Assembly: GCF_036226925.1 (NCBI RefSeq)
Contig: NZ_CP109031.1
Coordinates: forward strand, 7,254,001 to 7,318,000
Origin: Streptomyces sp. NBC_00659
GTDB taxonomy: Bacteria; Actinomycetota; Actinomycetes; Streptomycetales; Streptomycetaceae
Length of the DNA stretch: 64,000 nucleotides
Direction of reading: 5' to 3'
Both the position numbers and the translations under genes were made by a program. Shown piece by piece: positions 20,665 to 28,733 of the stretch. Below the pieces are notes generated by a model. That model was given only the letters and a program-made list of their open reading frames with translations, was not told the DNA's origin and ran no database searches. Numbering within the stretch: position 1 is the stretch's first letter; the number at the start of each line of letters is the position of its first letter.

Positions 20665-20829
20665 TCACCGGACGGCGAGCAGCCCCGTGAGCAGCACCGC
20701 GGCTGCCGCCGAGAGGACTCGCGGCTTCCTCCAGCCGGGTCCTGAGGCCTGGCGGTTCAGCTCCCACACGAACACCAGACCGCCGCCCAGGCCCAGCACG
20801 TCCCGCAGCAGGAAAACGAGGGTGTTCAC
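20665..20829 (-). CDS. Small membrane protein, 54 residues
   Basis: MNTLVFLLRDVLGLGGGLVFVWE is a probable membrane helix, then a polar RQASGPGWRKPR stretch and a second helix LSAAAAVLLTGLLAVR at the C-terminus. The GTG start at 20829 has GGAGG six bases upstream, an excellent ribosome site, which is the main support. Longer in-frame extension upstream looks non-coding. Function unknown. Confidence 0.6.
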   Translation of the reverse strand: MNTLVFLLRDVLGLGGGLVFVWELNRQASGPGWRKPRVLSAAAAVLLTGLLAVR

Positions 20830-21396
20830 CGGGCGCCTCCAGGAGCCTTCGAACGGCGGACGCTCATTTCGGTCCGCCGAGATCGCATGGCCGGGGATCG
20901 TATACGCCCAGGTGAGGGCACTCGTCACCGGCACCCGCAGGCCCGCGGTCAATGATGCCGAGATGGCGTGGCCGGGCCGTCAAGAAGGGACGGGATCGCG
21001 GTTCTGTGCTGTCTCGGCGGTGTCCAGGGGGCGGCCGAGACAGCACCCGGTCGTCCCCGCATCCCAGGACGGCATCCCAGGCAGTGCTTGTTTGCGCAGC
21101 TCAGGGTGGGTGGGACGGTTGCGTCGTTGCGGGTTGGGTGGCGGTGGTTGTGGTGGGTCCCCGGTGTCTTCGAAGCTGTGGGTGTCGCACCGGCCGGGGC
21201 GGATCGAGGGCCCCGGCAGCAGCCTGGTGACGACTCCCGCTTGTGCCTGCGTACCGGGCATCTGTGTGCCCGGGTGCCCGACGTACGCCGTTCGGCGTCC
21301 CGAGGCTCCCGCCGCCCCGCGACCTGCGGGGCGGGGACATCCGGCGCGGGCCGGGAGCGACCCCTACGGATCACCAACCAAGAAGGAAGACACGAC
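20830..21396. other. Intergenic region with duplicated leader of the 21397 gene
   Basis: 567 bases without a supportable gene. From about 21060 it parallels the leader before 19213: the 20-base element at 21062-21081, a G/T-rich GGGTGGGACGGTTGCG stretch, and the 24-base identical block at 21172-21195. The ribosome site GAAGGAAG precedes the ATG. Confidence 0.65.
21062..21081. repeat. 20-base dispersed repeat, copy 2
   Basis: Identical to 18922-18941. It lies at the equivalent position of the second duplicated leader. Confidence 0.75.
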
Positions 21397-22341
21397 ATGA
21401 GCAGCAACACCCACGCACGTCGTCGTCCGGGCCGCCGTGCGGCTGTCGCCGCCGGTCTCGTCCTGGCCGTCGGGCTCGGTGTGTCGACGCAGGTGGCGGC
21501 GCAGGCAGCCGTCCCCGCCCCGGTCAAGGTTTCCGCGAAGGCGGCCGCCGCGCTGCGGACGGTCAGCGGCTTCAACGGTGACGTGGTGACCCAGGTCGCC
21601 GACTTCTACGGCGCGTACATCGACGCGAAGGACGCCCCCGCCGGCCCGGACGCCGCACTGGCCAAGGCGCTGCGCGCGCACTACCTGACGCCCGCCTTCG
21701 CCAAGCAGCTGGGGGCATGGGAGAAGAAGAACCAGGCGGACGGTCTCCTGCGGGCCCAGAACGTCCCGGTGCAGTGGACGGTGAGCGAGGGCGCCAACGG
21801 CCTCGAGGTCGTCGTCACCCTGACCTTCGGCGGCGGGGAGTCGCCGACGACGACGACCGACCTCGTCGTGAAGCAGGAGCCCACCGGCCGCATCACCGAC
21901 ATCCGCACCACGAGCATCGCCCCCGCGAAGGCGTCCGTGAAGGCGTCCGTGAAGGCGTCTGCCGCGCTGCGGACGGTCAGCGGCTTCAACGGTGACGTGG
22001 TGACCCAGGTCGCCGACTTCTACGGCGCGTACGTCGACGCGAAGGACGCCCCCGCCGGCCCGGACGCCGCACTGGCCAAGGCGCTGCGCGCGCACTACCT
22101 GACGCCCGCCTTCGCCAAGCAGCTGAAGGCGTGGGAGAAGACGAACCAGGCGGATGGTGTTCTGCGGGCCCAGAACGTTCCGGTGCAGTGGACGGTGAGC
22201 GAGGGCGCCAACAGCCGTGAGATCGCCGTCACCCACACCTTCGGCGGCGGGGAATCGCCGACGGTGACGACCAACCTCGTCGTGGAGCTGGAGCCGGTGT
22301 TCGGCGACATCACCGACATCCGCACCACGAGCGCCCGCTGA
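21397..22341 (+). CDS. Secreted protein with two tandem copies of an unknown domain
   Basis: 314 residues. A signal peptide (MSSNTHARRRPGRRAAVAAG) with cleavage near QVAAQA is nearly the same as that of the 19213 product. The mature protein is two copies of a domain of about 115-125 residues: each begins AALRTVSGFNGDVVTQVADFYGAY and ends LVVxxEP..DIRTTS, joined by a Lys/Ala/Ser linker (KASVKASVKAS). The copies are almost identical at DNA level at their 5' halves. The domain might have a cystatin/NTF2-like alpha+beta shape, but no family is recognised. Confidence 0.82.
   Translation: MSSNTHARRRPGRRAAVAAGLVLAVGLGVSTQVAAQAAVPAPVKVSAKAAAALRTVSGFNGDVVTQVADFYGAYIDAKDAPAGPDAALAKALRAHYLTPAFAKQLGAWEKKNQADGLLRAQNVPVQWTVSEGANGLEVVVTLTFGGGESPTTTTDLVVKQEPTGRITDIRTTSIAPAKASVKASVKASAALRTVSGFNGDVVTQVADFYGAYVDAKDAPAGPDAALAKALRAHYLTPAFAKQLKAWEKTNQADGVLRAQNVPVQWTVSEGANSREIAVTHTFGGGESPTVTTNLVVELEPVFGDITDIRTTSAR
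21547..22341 (+). repeat. Tandem intragenic duplication, 414-base period
   Basis: Unit 1 spans 21547-21960 and unit 2 starts at 21961. The first 80-odd bases of each unit differ at about one position (ATC/GTC codon), while later parts have diverged, showing a fairly recent in-frame duplication. Confidence 0.85.
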
Positions 22342-22523
22342 CGACGCAGCCGCTCCGCCTGGCCCGCTTCCGGCTTCGGCCGGGGGCGGGACCGGCAGCG
22401 TGGGGGCGCGTCACCGGACCGCCGACCACGTGGACGGCCGGATCGAGAGGGTGAAGCGGCCCCCGCGCGGTCCGTCCGGCGCGTGAGTGGCACGACGGCT
22501 CCGGGCGGCCGGGAAAGATCAAA

Positions 22524-22559
22524 GCCCAGGTCTCCGGCTTCGCTTCGGTCGACCTGGGC
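22524..22559. terminator. Bidirectional hairpin terminator
   Basis: GCCCAGGTC pairs with GACCTGGGC around an 18-base loop containing CGGCTTCGCTTCGG. It sits between convergent genes ending at 22341 and 22628, flanked by A-rich and T-rich short tracts. Confidence 0.6.
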
Positions 22560-22627
22560 CTTGGTCGTGTCCTGAGGCTAGTGGGCGCGGACGGTTTCGG
22601 CCCGTCGGCATCCGCCTGGCAAGGCCC

Positions 22628-23110
22628 TCAGCCCCAGATGACCGCTCCCAGCCACGCGCCCAGGATCAGCTGGCAGGCGAGGAGCTCCGTCAGCACGCTC
22701 CAGCCGCCCGCCCGCATCGCGGTCCGCAGCGAGGCCTTCGCCGGGCCGTGCCCGCCCAGGCGCAGCCGCTCGCTGAGGTAGATCCCGCCGATGAAACCGG
22801 CCACGGCGCCGACCACCGGGACCAGGAAGAAGCCGAGGAAGGACCCGCCTCCCGCGTAGACCGTCATTCGGGTGGTGGCGCCGCTCTCGCGCAGCCGTCG
22901 CGGTGGCAGCATCCAGCGGATGGCCTGGGCGAGCAGCAGGACGGCGGTCGAGGCCACCAGGACGGCCCAGGACAGGGTCTGCGGGTAGCTCAGCGCCCAC
23001 CACAGGACCGCGGCCCAGACGAGCCACGACCCCGGCAGACCGGGCACCAGTACTCCGACCAGGCCGAGCAGAATCACCACGCCGACCAGCAGGAGTTCCC
23101 ACACTCCCAT
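22628..23110 (-). CDS. DUF456 family membrane protein
   Basis: 160 residues, almost wholly hydrophobic with about four spans: VWELLLVGVVILLGLVGVLVPGLPGS, LSWAVLVASTAVLLLAQAI, GSFLGFFLVPVVGAVAGFIGG and LTELLACQLILGAWLG. GxxVPGLPG near the N-terminus and FxVPVVGAxxGFIGGIYLSE are the hallmarks of DUF456. No function is established for the family. It shares direction with the LuxR-type gene upstream (36-base gap) and may be co-transcribed. Confidence 0.87.
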   Translation of the reverse strand: MGVWELLLVGVVILLGLVGVLVPGLPGSWLVWAAVLWWALSYPQTLSWAVLVASTAVLLLAQAIRWMLPPRRLRESGATTRMTVYAGGGSFLGFFLVPVVGAVAGFIGGIYLSERLRLGGHGPAKASLRTAMRAGGWSVLTELLACQLILGAWLGAVIWG

Positions 23111-23146
23111 CTGCCCAGCCTGCCCGAGCGGACGCGAGAGCGCAGG

Positions 23147-24127
23147 TCAGCCCCGGGCCACCCAGCCGCGCTCGTACGCGTGCCAGCCCAGTTGCAGCCG
23201 GGTCGTCACGCCCGTCAGCTCCATCAGGCGCTTCACCCGGCGCTGTACCGTCCTGAGGCCCAGGTCGAGCTGTTTGGCCACGCTCGCGTCGGTCAGGCCC
23301 GCGAGGAGCAGGGAGAGGATCTCCAGATCCGTGGTGTCGGGGCCGTCCGGTTCCTGTTCCAGTACGCCCCGGCTGCCCAGCCGCAGCGGCAGCGCGTCCC
23401 GCCACACCGACTGGAACAGCCCCGACAGCAGTTCCAGGAGCCCGCTCGCGTGCACGACCAGCGCGGCCGGCTCCGCGGTGTGCGAGGTGAGCGGCACCAT
23501 CGCGAGGGTCCGGTCGGCGATCACCAGCTTGGTCGGAACCCGGTCCACGACCCGCACCTGCTCGTCGCGGCCGAGCGCGGCGGACAGCTCGGTGATCCCG
23601 CTGGGCTGGTCGAGGACGGACCGCTCGACGACCACGCGATAGCCGACACCCCGGCCCGCGGCCTGTTCCTCGGCGTCGTTGTCCGTGCCGGAGACCACCA
23701 TCGGGGTGCCGGTGACCAGCGCGCACACCTCCTCGCAGGCGCCCAGCTGGAGCTGGAGGAAGCGCTGTGAGACCGCCGCGGCGCCGATCACCACCTCGAC
23801 CAGGTCGTGCACGGCCGGTTCGCCCGCCGCGCCCCGGTACTCCTCGGCCAGCAGCGCGGCCGCCAGCTCCGCCTTCTCCAGTTCGTGGCGCTGCTGGGTG
23901 AGCAGCGCGCCGAGGGCGACTCCGGGTGGCGCGGCGACCCAGCGGCCCGGCCGCGCCGAGGACTGTGCGGCCAGGCCGTGCAGCTCCAGCCGGCGCAGCG
24001 CGCGCTCCGTCTCGTACTCGCCGAGCGTGAGCCGGCGCGCGAGATCGGGTACCTCGGCCGCGCCCACGGACACCAGCGCGCGGTACGCCGATTCGTGGGT
24101 CTCGTCCAGACCTATCGCTCCCAGCAT
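23147..24127 (-). CDS. LuxR-family regulator with TrmB-like N-terminus
   Basis: 326 residues. Residues about 8-60 resemble a TrmB-type winged helix (YRALVSVGAAEVPDLARRLTL), the middle is a phospholipase-D-like or sensor region without recognised catalytic motif, and the C-terminal LuxR helix-turn-helix is ILSLLLAGLTDASVAKQLDLGLRTVQRRVKRLM (first part about 265-290). This layout is common among orphan Streptomyces regulators. The ATG at 24127 gives the standard MLGAIGLDE start. Target genes are unknown. Confidence 0.82.
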   Translation of the reverse strand: MLGAIGLDETHESAYRALVSVGAAEVPDLARRLTLGEYETERALRRLELHGLAAQSSARPGRWVAAPPGVALGALLTQQRHELEKAELAAALLAEEYRGAAGEPAVHDLVEVVIGAAAVSQRFLQLQLGACEEVCALVTGTPMVVSGTDNDAEEQAAGRGVGYRVVVERSVLDQPSGITELSAALGRDEQVRVVDRVPTKLVIADRTLAMVPLTSHTAEPAALVVHASGLLELLSGLFQSVWRDALPLRLGSRGVLEQEPDGPDTTDLEILSLLLAGLTDASVAKQLDLGLRTVQRRVKRLMELTGVTTRLQLGWHAYERGWVARG

Positions 24128-24670
24128 GCGGCGATGCCCTTCCCGTGGATGCGTTCCGGTCGGCAGGCAGAGCCGTGGCGGATATCGGCCACGGCGCAAA
24201 CCCGCCCCGGCACATCATCGCCATACTCCCCGCCCCTCTGACAAGCTCACGTCACCGAGGCGCCAACCGGCTTCCGTGATGCTCCGGTTGGGTCCGGCCT
24301 GCGGGAAGTGGCCCTGCCGGCTCGCGGGCCGACAGCTGTCCCGGCTCGCGTTCATGGACGAACCGGCCCTGGAAAAGCCGGGGTTGAGGAGTCCGTCCGT
24401 GTCCGGGATCGAACCCGGTGCCGGACCGGGCGTCGTTGCCGGGCCGGTGGTCCGGACCGGTCCACGGCGTGCGCGGGCCCCGGTCACCCAGGCGCCGCCG
24501 GGCGGTTCCCCCGTGGGGGGTGGGGCCGCTCGGCGGTCGGGTGTTCGCATGTTCTGGTGCGGATTCCTGTTCGACGATTCACTCGTGCAGGCCGTTCGAC
24601 GGTCTGCACCTTGGCCGGTTTTTCCGGATGCCCCGTTTTCAACCGGCCGTCTCGGTGGACAATCGGGAGC
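24128..24670. other. Long divergent intergenic region
   Basis: 543 bases between divergent genes without a supportable gene. GGCCGGTT (24613) and AACCGGCC (24641) form an inverted repeat close to the start of the PP2C gene and could be an operator or leader hairpin. CCGGG/CCCGG at 24403-24418 is a second inverted repeat. No clear promoter boxes were identified. Confidence 0.4.
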
Positions 24671-26842
24671 ATGAGCCAGCAGGGGGAGAAGCCCACCGGT
24701 CACGAGGACGACTGGTGGCGGCAGTTGTACGACGACTCCACCGAGGACACGGGGCCCGCCGCCGTGGCCGATTCCCTCGACGACCGGTTCGCGTCGGCGT
24801 CGGGGACGCTCGGGGACGGACTGGACGCAGGCCCGGAAACAGGGGCGGACGCCCGGCCCGCGCCGGAACGGAAGCCTCTCCCCGACGTCCGGCCCACCTC
24901 GACGCGGAGGCCCGCCTCGGACGTGCCGCCCGCGCCGGAACGGAGGCCGGCCCCGGAGGTGCCGCCCAGGTCGGAACGGTGGCCCGCCTCGGAGGTGCCG
25001 CCCGCGCCGACACGGAGGCCCGCCTCGGACGTGCCGCCCGTGCCGGACCGGAGGCCCACGTCGGCGGACGCGAGGTCCGCCTCGGATCCGAGGTCGGCTC
25101 CGGACGCGGCGTCCGTCCCGGGGTCCGGGTCCGACCGCCGGCCCGGCGCGCGCGGGTTCGACGGCCCGCCGCGTCCCGAAAGGCCTCCCACCGTGCCGGA
25201 GCCCTCGTCCCCCGAGCCGGGGACACAGCCACCCCTGCCGCCGCGGCAGCCTCCCGCCGGACCGGGGCGACGTCACGGCGCCTCGGCCTCCGCCGACCGG
25301 CCGGGCGGCGCGAACCAGCCCGACGAGACGCCCTCCGACGAGCCGGCGTCCCGGCCGGGCCGCTGGGAGCGGGGCCCGGTGCCGGCGCCCGGCGCGGACA
25401 CGGGCCCGCCCGGCCGCCAGGCGCCCCCGTCGGAACCCGCCTCCTGGGAGCCCACCCCCTGGGAGCCCTCTGTCTGGGAACCCCCGTCATGGGAGCTCCC
25501 GCCCTCCGGTCCGGCACCGGCCGTGCCCTCGGCCCTCCCGCCCTCCGGTCCGGCACCGGCCGCTCCCTCCGCTCTGCCGCCCGGCCCGAAACCGCCGGGA
25601 TTCACCGCGCAGGAATCCGGCCCGCACGCCTCGGGGGACACCCGGAGCGACACGTCCGCGGGGCCTCCCGCCGGGCAGGTGCCCGCGTCGAGGGCGCCGT
25701 CGGACATGCCGCCGAAACCCGGGTCGGCTCCCGCCGTACCCCCGGGTGCGGCGGCCCCCGGATCCGGAGCGGACGCGTTGCCCAGCACCACCGGGGGCTT
25801 CCGGACCCCACCGCCCCCGCCGGGGGACACGGCGGACGAACCCCGGGAGGCGGTCCTCTCCGTCGTCGAACCGCCGCCCCCCGCCGGCCACGTCGGCTCC
25901 GGCCCGCCCACCTACGACCCCGAACCGACCGCGCTGCCGCCCGCCGAGCCCGACGAACTCGGTGACCTGGTCGCCGACACCGTGCTGGACGGCGCACGGT
26001 ACGGAACGAGCACGCTGCGCGCCGTGTCCGTACGCGGGGACTCCGCCCGTTTCCGGGGCGAGCCGCGCCGGGACGCGCTGCTCACCGCCCGGTTCGGAAC
26101 GGGCGAGCAGGCGCTCGTCCTGGTGGCGATGGCGACCGGCGCGCGCGCCACCTCGGGCGCGCACCGGGCCGCGGCGGAGGCGTGCCGGTGGATCGGGCAG
26201 GCCGTCGGGCGCAGCCACGAACGGCTCGCCGACGACATCAGGGCCGCCCGGCGGGGCGAGCTGAAGTCGGGACTGCACCGGCTCGTCGACCGCAGCCTCG
26301 GCCGGCTGCGGGCGAGCGCGGCGGAGCAGGGCGTCGAACCCGAGGAATACACGGCGGGCCTGCGCTGTCTGCTGCTGCCGGCCGATCCGGAGTGCCGTAC
26401 GCGGGTCTTCTTCGGTGTCGGCGCGGGCGGTCTGTTCCGGCTGCGGGACGGCGAGTGGCAGGACATCGAACCGCGGGTCGCCGACACGACCGGGGAGGCC
26501 GTCGTCGGCTTCGGATCACCGCCCCACGAGACTCCCGAGGGCGACCGGCTCACCATGGACCTCGGCATCACGACGCCACCGAGCCCGTACGAACCCGCCC
26601 CCCGGCCCCCGCACGCCCCCTTCCGGTTCCGGGCCTCCGTCGCCCGTCCGGGTGACACGCTGCTGCTGTGCACCGGCGGCCTCGCGGAGCCGCTGCGCGG
26701 CGAACCCGAGCTGGCCGAGTACCTGACGACGCGGTGGGCGCGGGCAGAGGCACCCGGCCTCGCCGCGTTCCTCGCGGACACGTCGGCGCGGGTCAAGGGG
26801 TACGCCGACGACCGGACGGCCGCCGCCGTGTGGGAGGCGTAA
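24671..26842 (+). CDS. PP2C-type phosphatase-like protein with long proline-rich N-terminus
   Basis: 723 residues. Residues 1-440 are predicted disordered and proline-rich, with tandem units such as RRPASDVPPAPE (about 75-130), WEP repeats (about 255-275) and two copies of PPSGPAPAxPSAL. The C-terminal 280 residues match a PP2C-like domain lacking obvious strong metal motifs: LRAVSVRGDSARFRGEPRRDALLTARFG, LVLVAMATGARATSGAH and GDTLLLCTGGLAEPL, TAAAVWEA. Several Asp residues expected in active PP2C appear replaced, so it could be a pseudophosphatase or an effector of a secretion or signalling system. Ribosome site GGGAG is unusually close to the ATG. Confidence 0.72.
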   Translation: MSQQGEKPTGHEDDWWRQLYDDSTEDTGPAAVADSLDDRFASASGTLGDGLDAGPETGADARPAPERKPLPDVRPTSTRRPASDVPPAPERRPAPEVPPRSERWPASEVPPAPTRRPASDVPPVPDRRPTSADARSASDPRSAPDAASVPGSGSDRRPGARGFDGPPRPERPPTVPEPSSPEPGTQPPLPPRQPPAGPGRRHGASASADRPGGANQPDETPSDEPASRPGRWERGPVPAPGADTGPPGRQAPPSEPASWEPTPWEPSVWEPPSWELPPSGPAPAVPSALPPSGPAPAAPSALPPGPKPPGFTAQESGPHASGDTRSDTSAGPPAGQVPASRAPSDMPPKPGSAPAVPPGAAAPGSGADALPSTTGGFRTPPPPPGDTADEPREAVLSVVEPPPPAGHVGSGPPTYDPEPTALPPAEPDELGDLVADTVLDGARYGTSTLRAVSVRGDSARFRGEPRRDALLTARFGTGEQALVLVAMATGARATSGAHRAAAEACRWIGQAVGRSHERLADDIRAARRGELKSGLHRLVDRSLGRLRASAAEQGVEPEEYTAGLRCLLLPADPECRTRVFFGVGAGGLFRLRDGEWQDIEPRVADTTGEAVVGFGSPPHETPEGDRLTMDLGITTPPSPYEPAPRPPHAPFRFRASVARPGDTLLLCTGGLAEPLRGEPELAEYLTTRWARAEAPGLAAFLADTSARVKGYADDRTAAAVWEA

Positions 26843-26940
26843 CCGCGCACGGTGTGAATTCATGGAACCGAGGGTCGATCCGGGGAACGAGGGGAACCCG
26901 GGGTGCCTGAGGCTTCGAGGATCACGAAGAGGTGTGCGGC

Positions 26941-28683
26941 ATGGCCAAGCAGAACGTCGCCGAGCAGTTCGTCGACATCCTCGTCCGCGCGGGCGTCGAG
27001 CGGCTGTACGGAGTCGTGGGCGACAGCCTCAACCCGGTCGTGGACGCGATCCGGCGCAACGCGGCCATCGACTGGATCCAGGTCCGCCACGAGGAGACCG
27101 CCGCATTCGCCGCGGGCGCCGAGGCCCAGATCACCGGCAGGCTCGCGGCCTGCGCCGGCTCCTGCGGACCGGGCAACCTCCACCTCATCAACGGCCTGTA
27201 CGACGCACACCGCTCGATGGCCCCTGTTCTGGCCCTGGCCTCGCAGATCCCCTCCAGCGAGATCGGCCTCGGCTACTTCCAGGAGACCCATCCGGACCAG
27301 CTCTTCCGCGAGTGCAGTCACTACAGCGAACTCATCTCCAGCCCGAAGCAGATGCCGCGGCTCCTCCAGACCGCCATCCAGCACGCGGTGGGCCGCTCCG
27401 GTGTCAGCGTGGTCTCGCTGCCCGGTGACATCGCGTCCGAGCCCGCCCCGGACAAACCCGTCGAGACTGCCCTCGTGACCTCCCGGCCCACCGTCCGGCC
27501 GGGCGACGCCGAGATCGACAAGCTCGTCGCGATGATCGACGAGGCGGAGAAGGTCACCCTGTTCTGCGGCAGTGGCACGGCGGGCGCGCACGCCGAGGTC
27601 ATGGAGTTCGCCGAGAAGATCAAGTCGCCGGTCGGACACGCGCTGCGCGGCAAGGAATGGATTCAGTACGACAATCCGTTCGACGTCGGGATGAGCGGGC
27701 TCCTCGGCTATGGCGCGGCCTACGAGGCGACCCACGAGTGCGACCTCCTCGTCCTGCTGGGCACCGACTTCCCGTACAACGCCTTTCTCCCCGACGACGT
27801 CAAGATCGTCCAGGTCGACGTGCGGCCGGAGCACCTGGGGCGCCGGTCGAAGCTGGATCTGGCGGTGTGGGGTGATGTGCGGGAGACGCTGCGCTGTCTG
27901 ATCCCGCGGGTGCGACCCAAGGGCAATAGGCGCTTTCTCGACAAAATGCTGAAGAAACACGCGGACGCCCTTGAGGGGGTCGTCAAGGCGTACACCCGCA
28001 AGGTCGACCGGCACATCCCGATCCATCCCGAGTACGTCGCCTCGGTGCTCGACGAACTCGCCGACGAGAACGCGGTGTTCACGGTCGACACCGGAATGTG
28101 CAATGTCTGGGCGGCCCGTTACATCTCGCCCAACGGCAGCCGCCGGGTGATCGGTTCGTTCTCGCACGGGTCGATGGCGAACGCGCTGCCGATGGCGATC
28201 GGCGCCCAGTTCACCGACCGGCGGCGACAGGTCGTGTCGATGTCCGGCGACGGCGGATTCTCCATGCTGATGGGCGATTTCCTCACCCTCGTGCAGTACG
28301 ACCTGCCGGTGAAGGTCGTGCTCTTCAACAACTCCTCCCTGAGCATGGTCGAGTTGGAGATGCTGGTCGCCGGACTGCCCTCCTACGGCACCACCAACAA
28401 GAACCCCGACTTCGCCGCGGTGGCCCGCGCCTGCGGGGCGTTCGGCATCAGGGTGGAGAAGCCGAAGCACCTCGCCGGTGCCCTCAAGGACGCCTTCCGC
28501 CACAAGGGCCCGGCCCTGGTCGACATCGTCACCGACCCGAACGCGCTCTCCATCCCGCCGAAGATCAGCGCGGACATGGTGACGGGCTTCGCCCTCTCGG
28601 CGTCGAAGATCGTTCTGGACGGCGGTGTCGGCCGGATGGTGCAGCTGGCCCGCTCCAACCTGCGCAACGTGCCTCGCCCCTAG
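26941..28683 (+). CDS. poxB: Pyruvate dehydrogenase (quinone) / pyruvate oxidase, ThDP-dependent
   Basis: Converts pyruvate to acetate and CO2, passing electrons to quinone through FAD (PoxB type). 580 residues. ThDP enzyme landmarks: RHEETAAFAAGAEAQ (activating Glu, about residue 50), SCGPGNLHLINGLYDA, and the ThDP/Mg motif GDGGFSMLMGDFLTLVQYD to FNN. The central FAD-type domain has VTLFCGSGTAGAH. The C-terminal region beyond residue 530 fits PoxB rather than acetolactate synthase. GAAGAGGTG lies six bases before ATG 26941. Confidence 0.9.
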   Translation: MAKQNVAEQFVDILVRAGVERLYGVVGDSLNPVVDAIRRNAAIDWIQVRHEETAAFAAGAEAQITGRLAACAGSCGPGNLHLINGLYDAHRSMAPVLALASQIPSSEIGLGYFQETHPDQLFRECSHYSELISSPKQMPRLLQTAIQHAVGRSGVSVVSLPGDIASEPAPDKPVETALVTSRPTVRPGDAEIDKLVAMIDEAEKVTLFCGSGTAGAHAEVMEFAEKIKSPVGHALRGKEWIQYDNPFDVGMSGLLGYGAAYEATHECDLLVLLGTDFPYNAFLPDDVKIVQVDVRPEHLGRRSKLDLAVWGDVRETLRCLIPRVRPKGNRRFLDKMLKKHADALEGVVKAYTRKVDRHIPIHPEYVASVLDELADENAVFTVDTGMCNVWAARYISPNGSRRVIGSFSHGSMANALPMAIGAQFTDRRRQVVSMSGDGGFSMLMGDFLTLVQYDLPVKVVLFNNSSLSMVELEMLVAGLPSYGTTNKNPDFAAVARACGAFGIRVEKPKHLAGALKDAFRHKGPALVDIVTDPNALSIPPKISADMVTGFALSASKIVLDGGVGRMVQLARSNLRNVPRP

Positions 28684-28733
28684 TAACGGTGGGGTGTGCC
28701 GTCGGTGCCGGTCGGGTGTGCCGCGGATCTCGT

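Noticed and set aside
24403..24418. CCGGG...CCCGG with TTCGAT on the minus strand, resembling a tRNA T-arm
   Set aside because: The loop has six bases instead of seven and no other tRNA parts are nearby.
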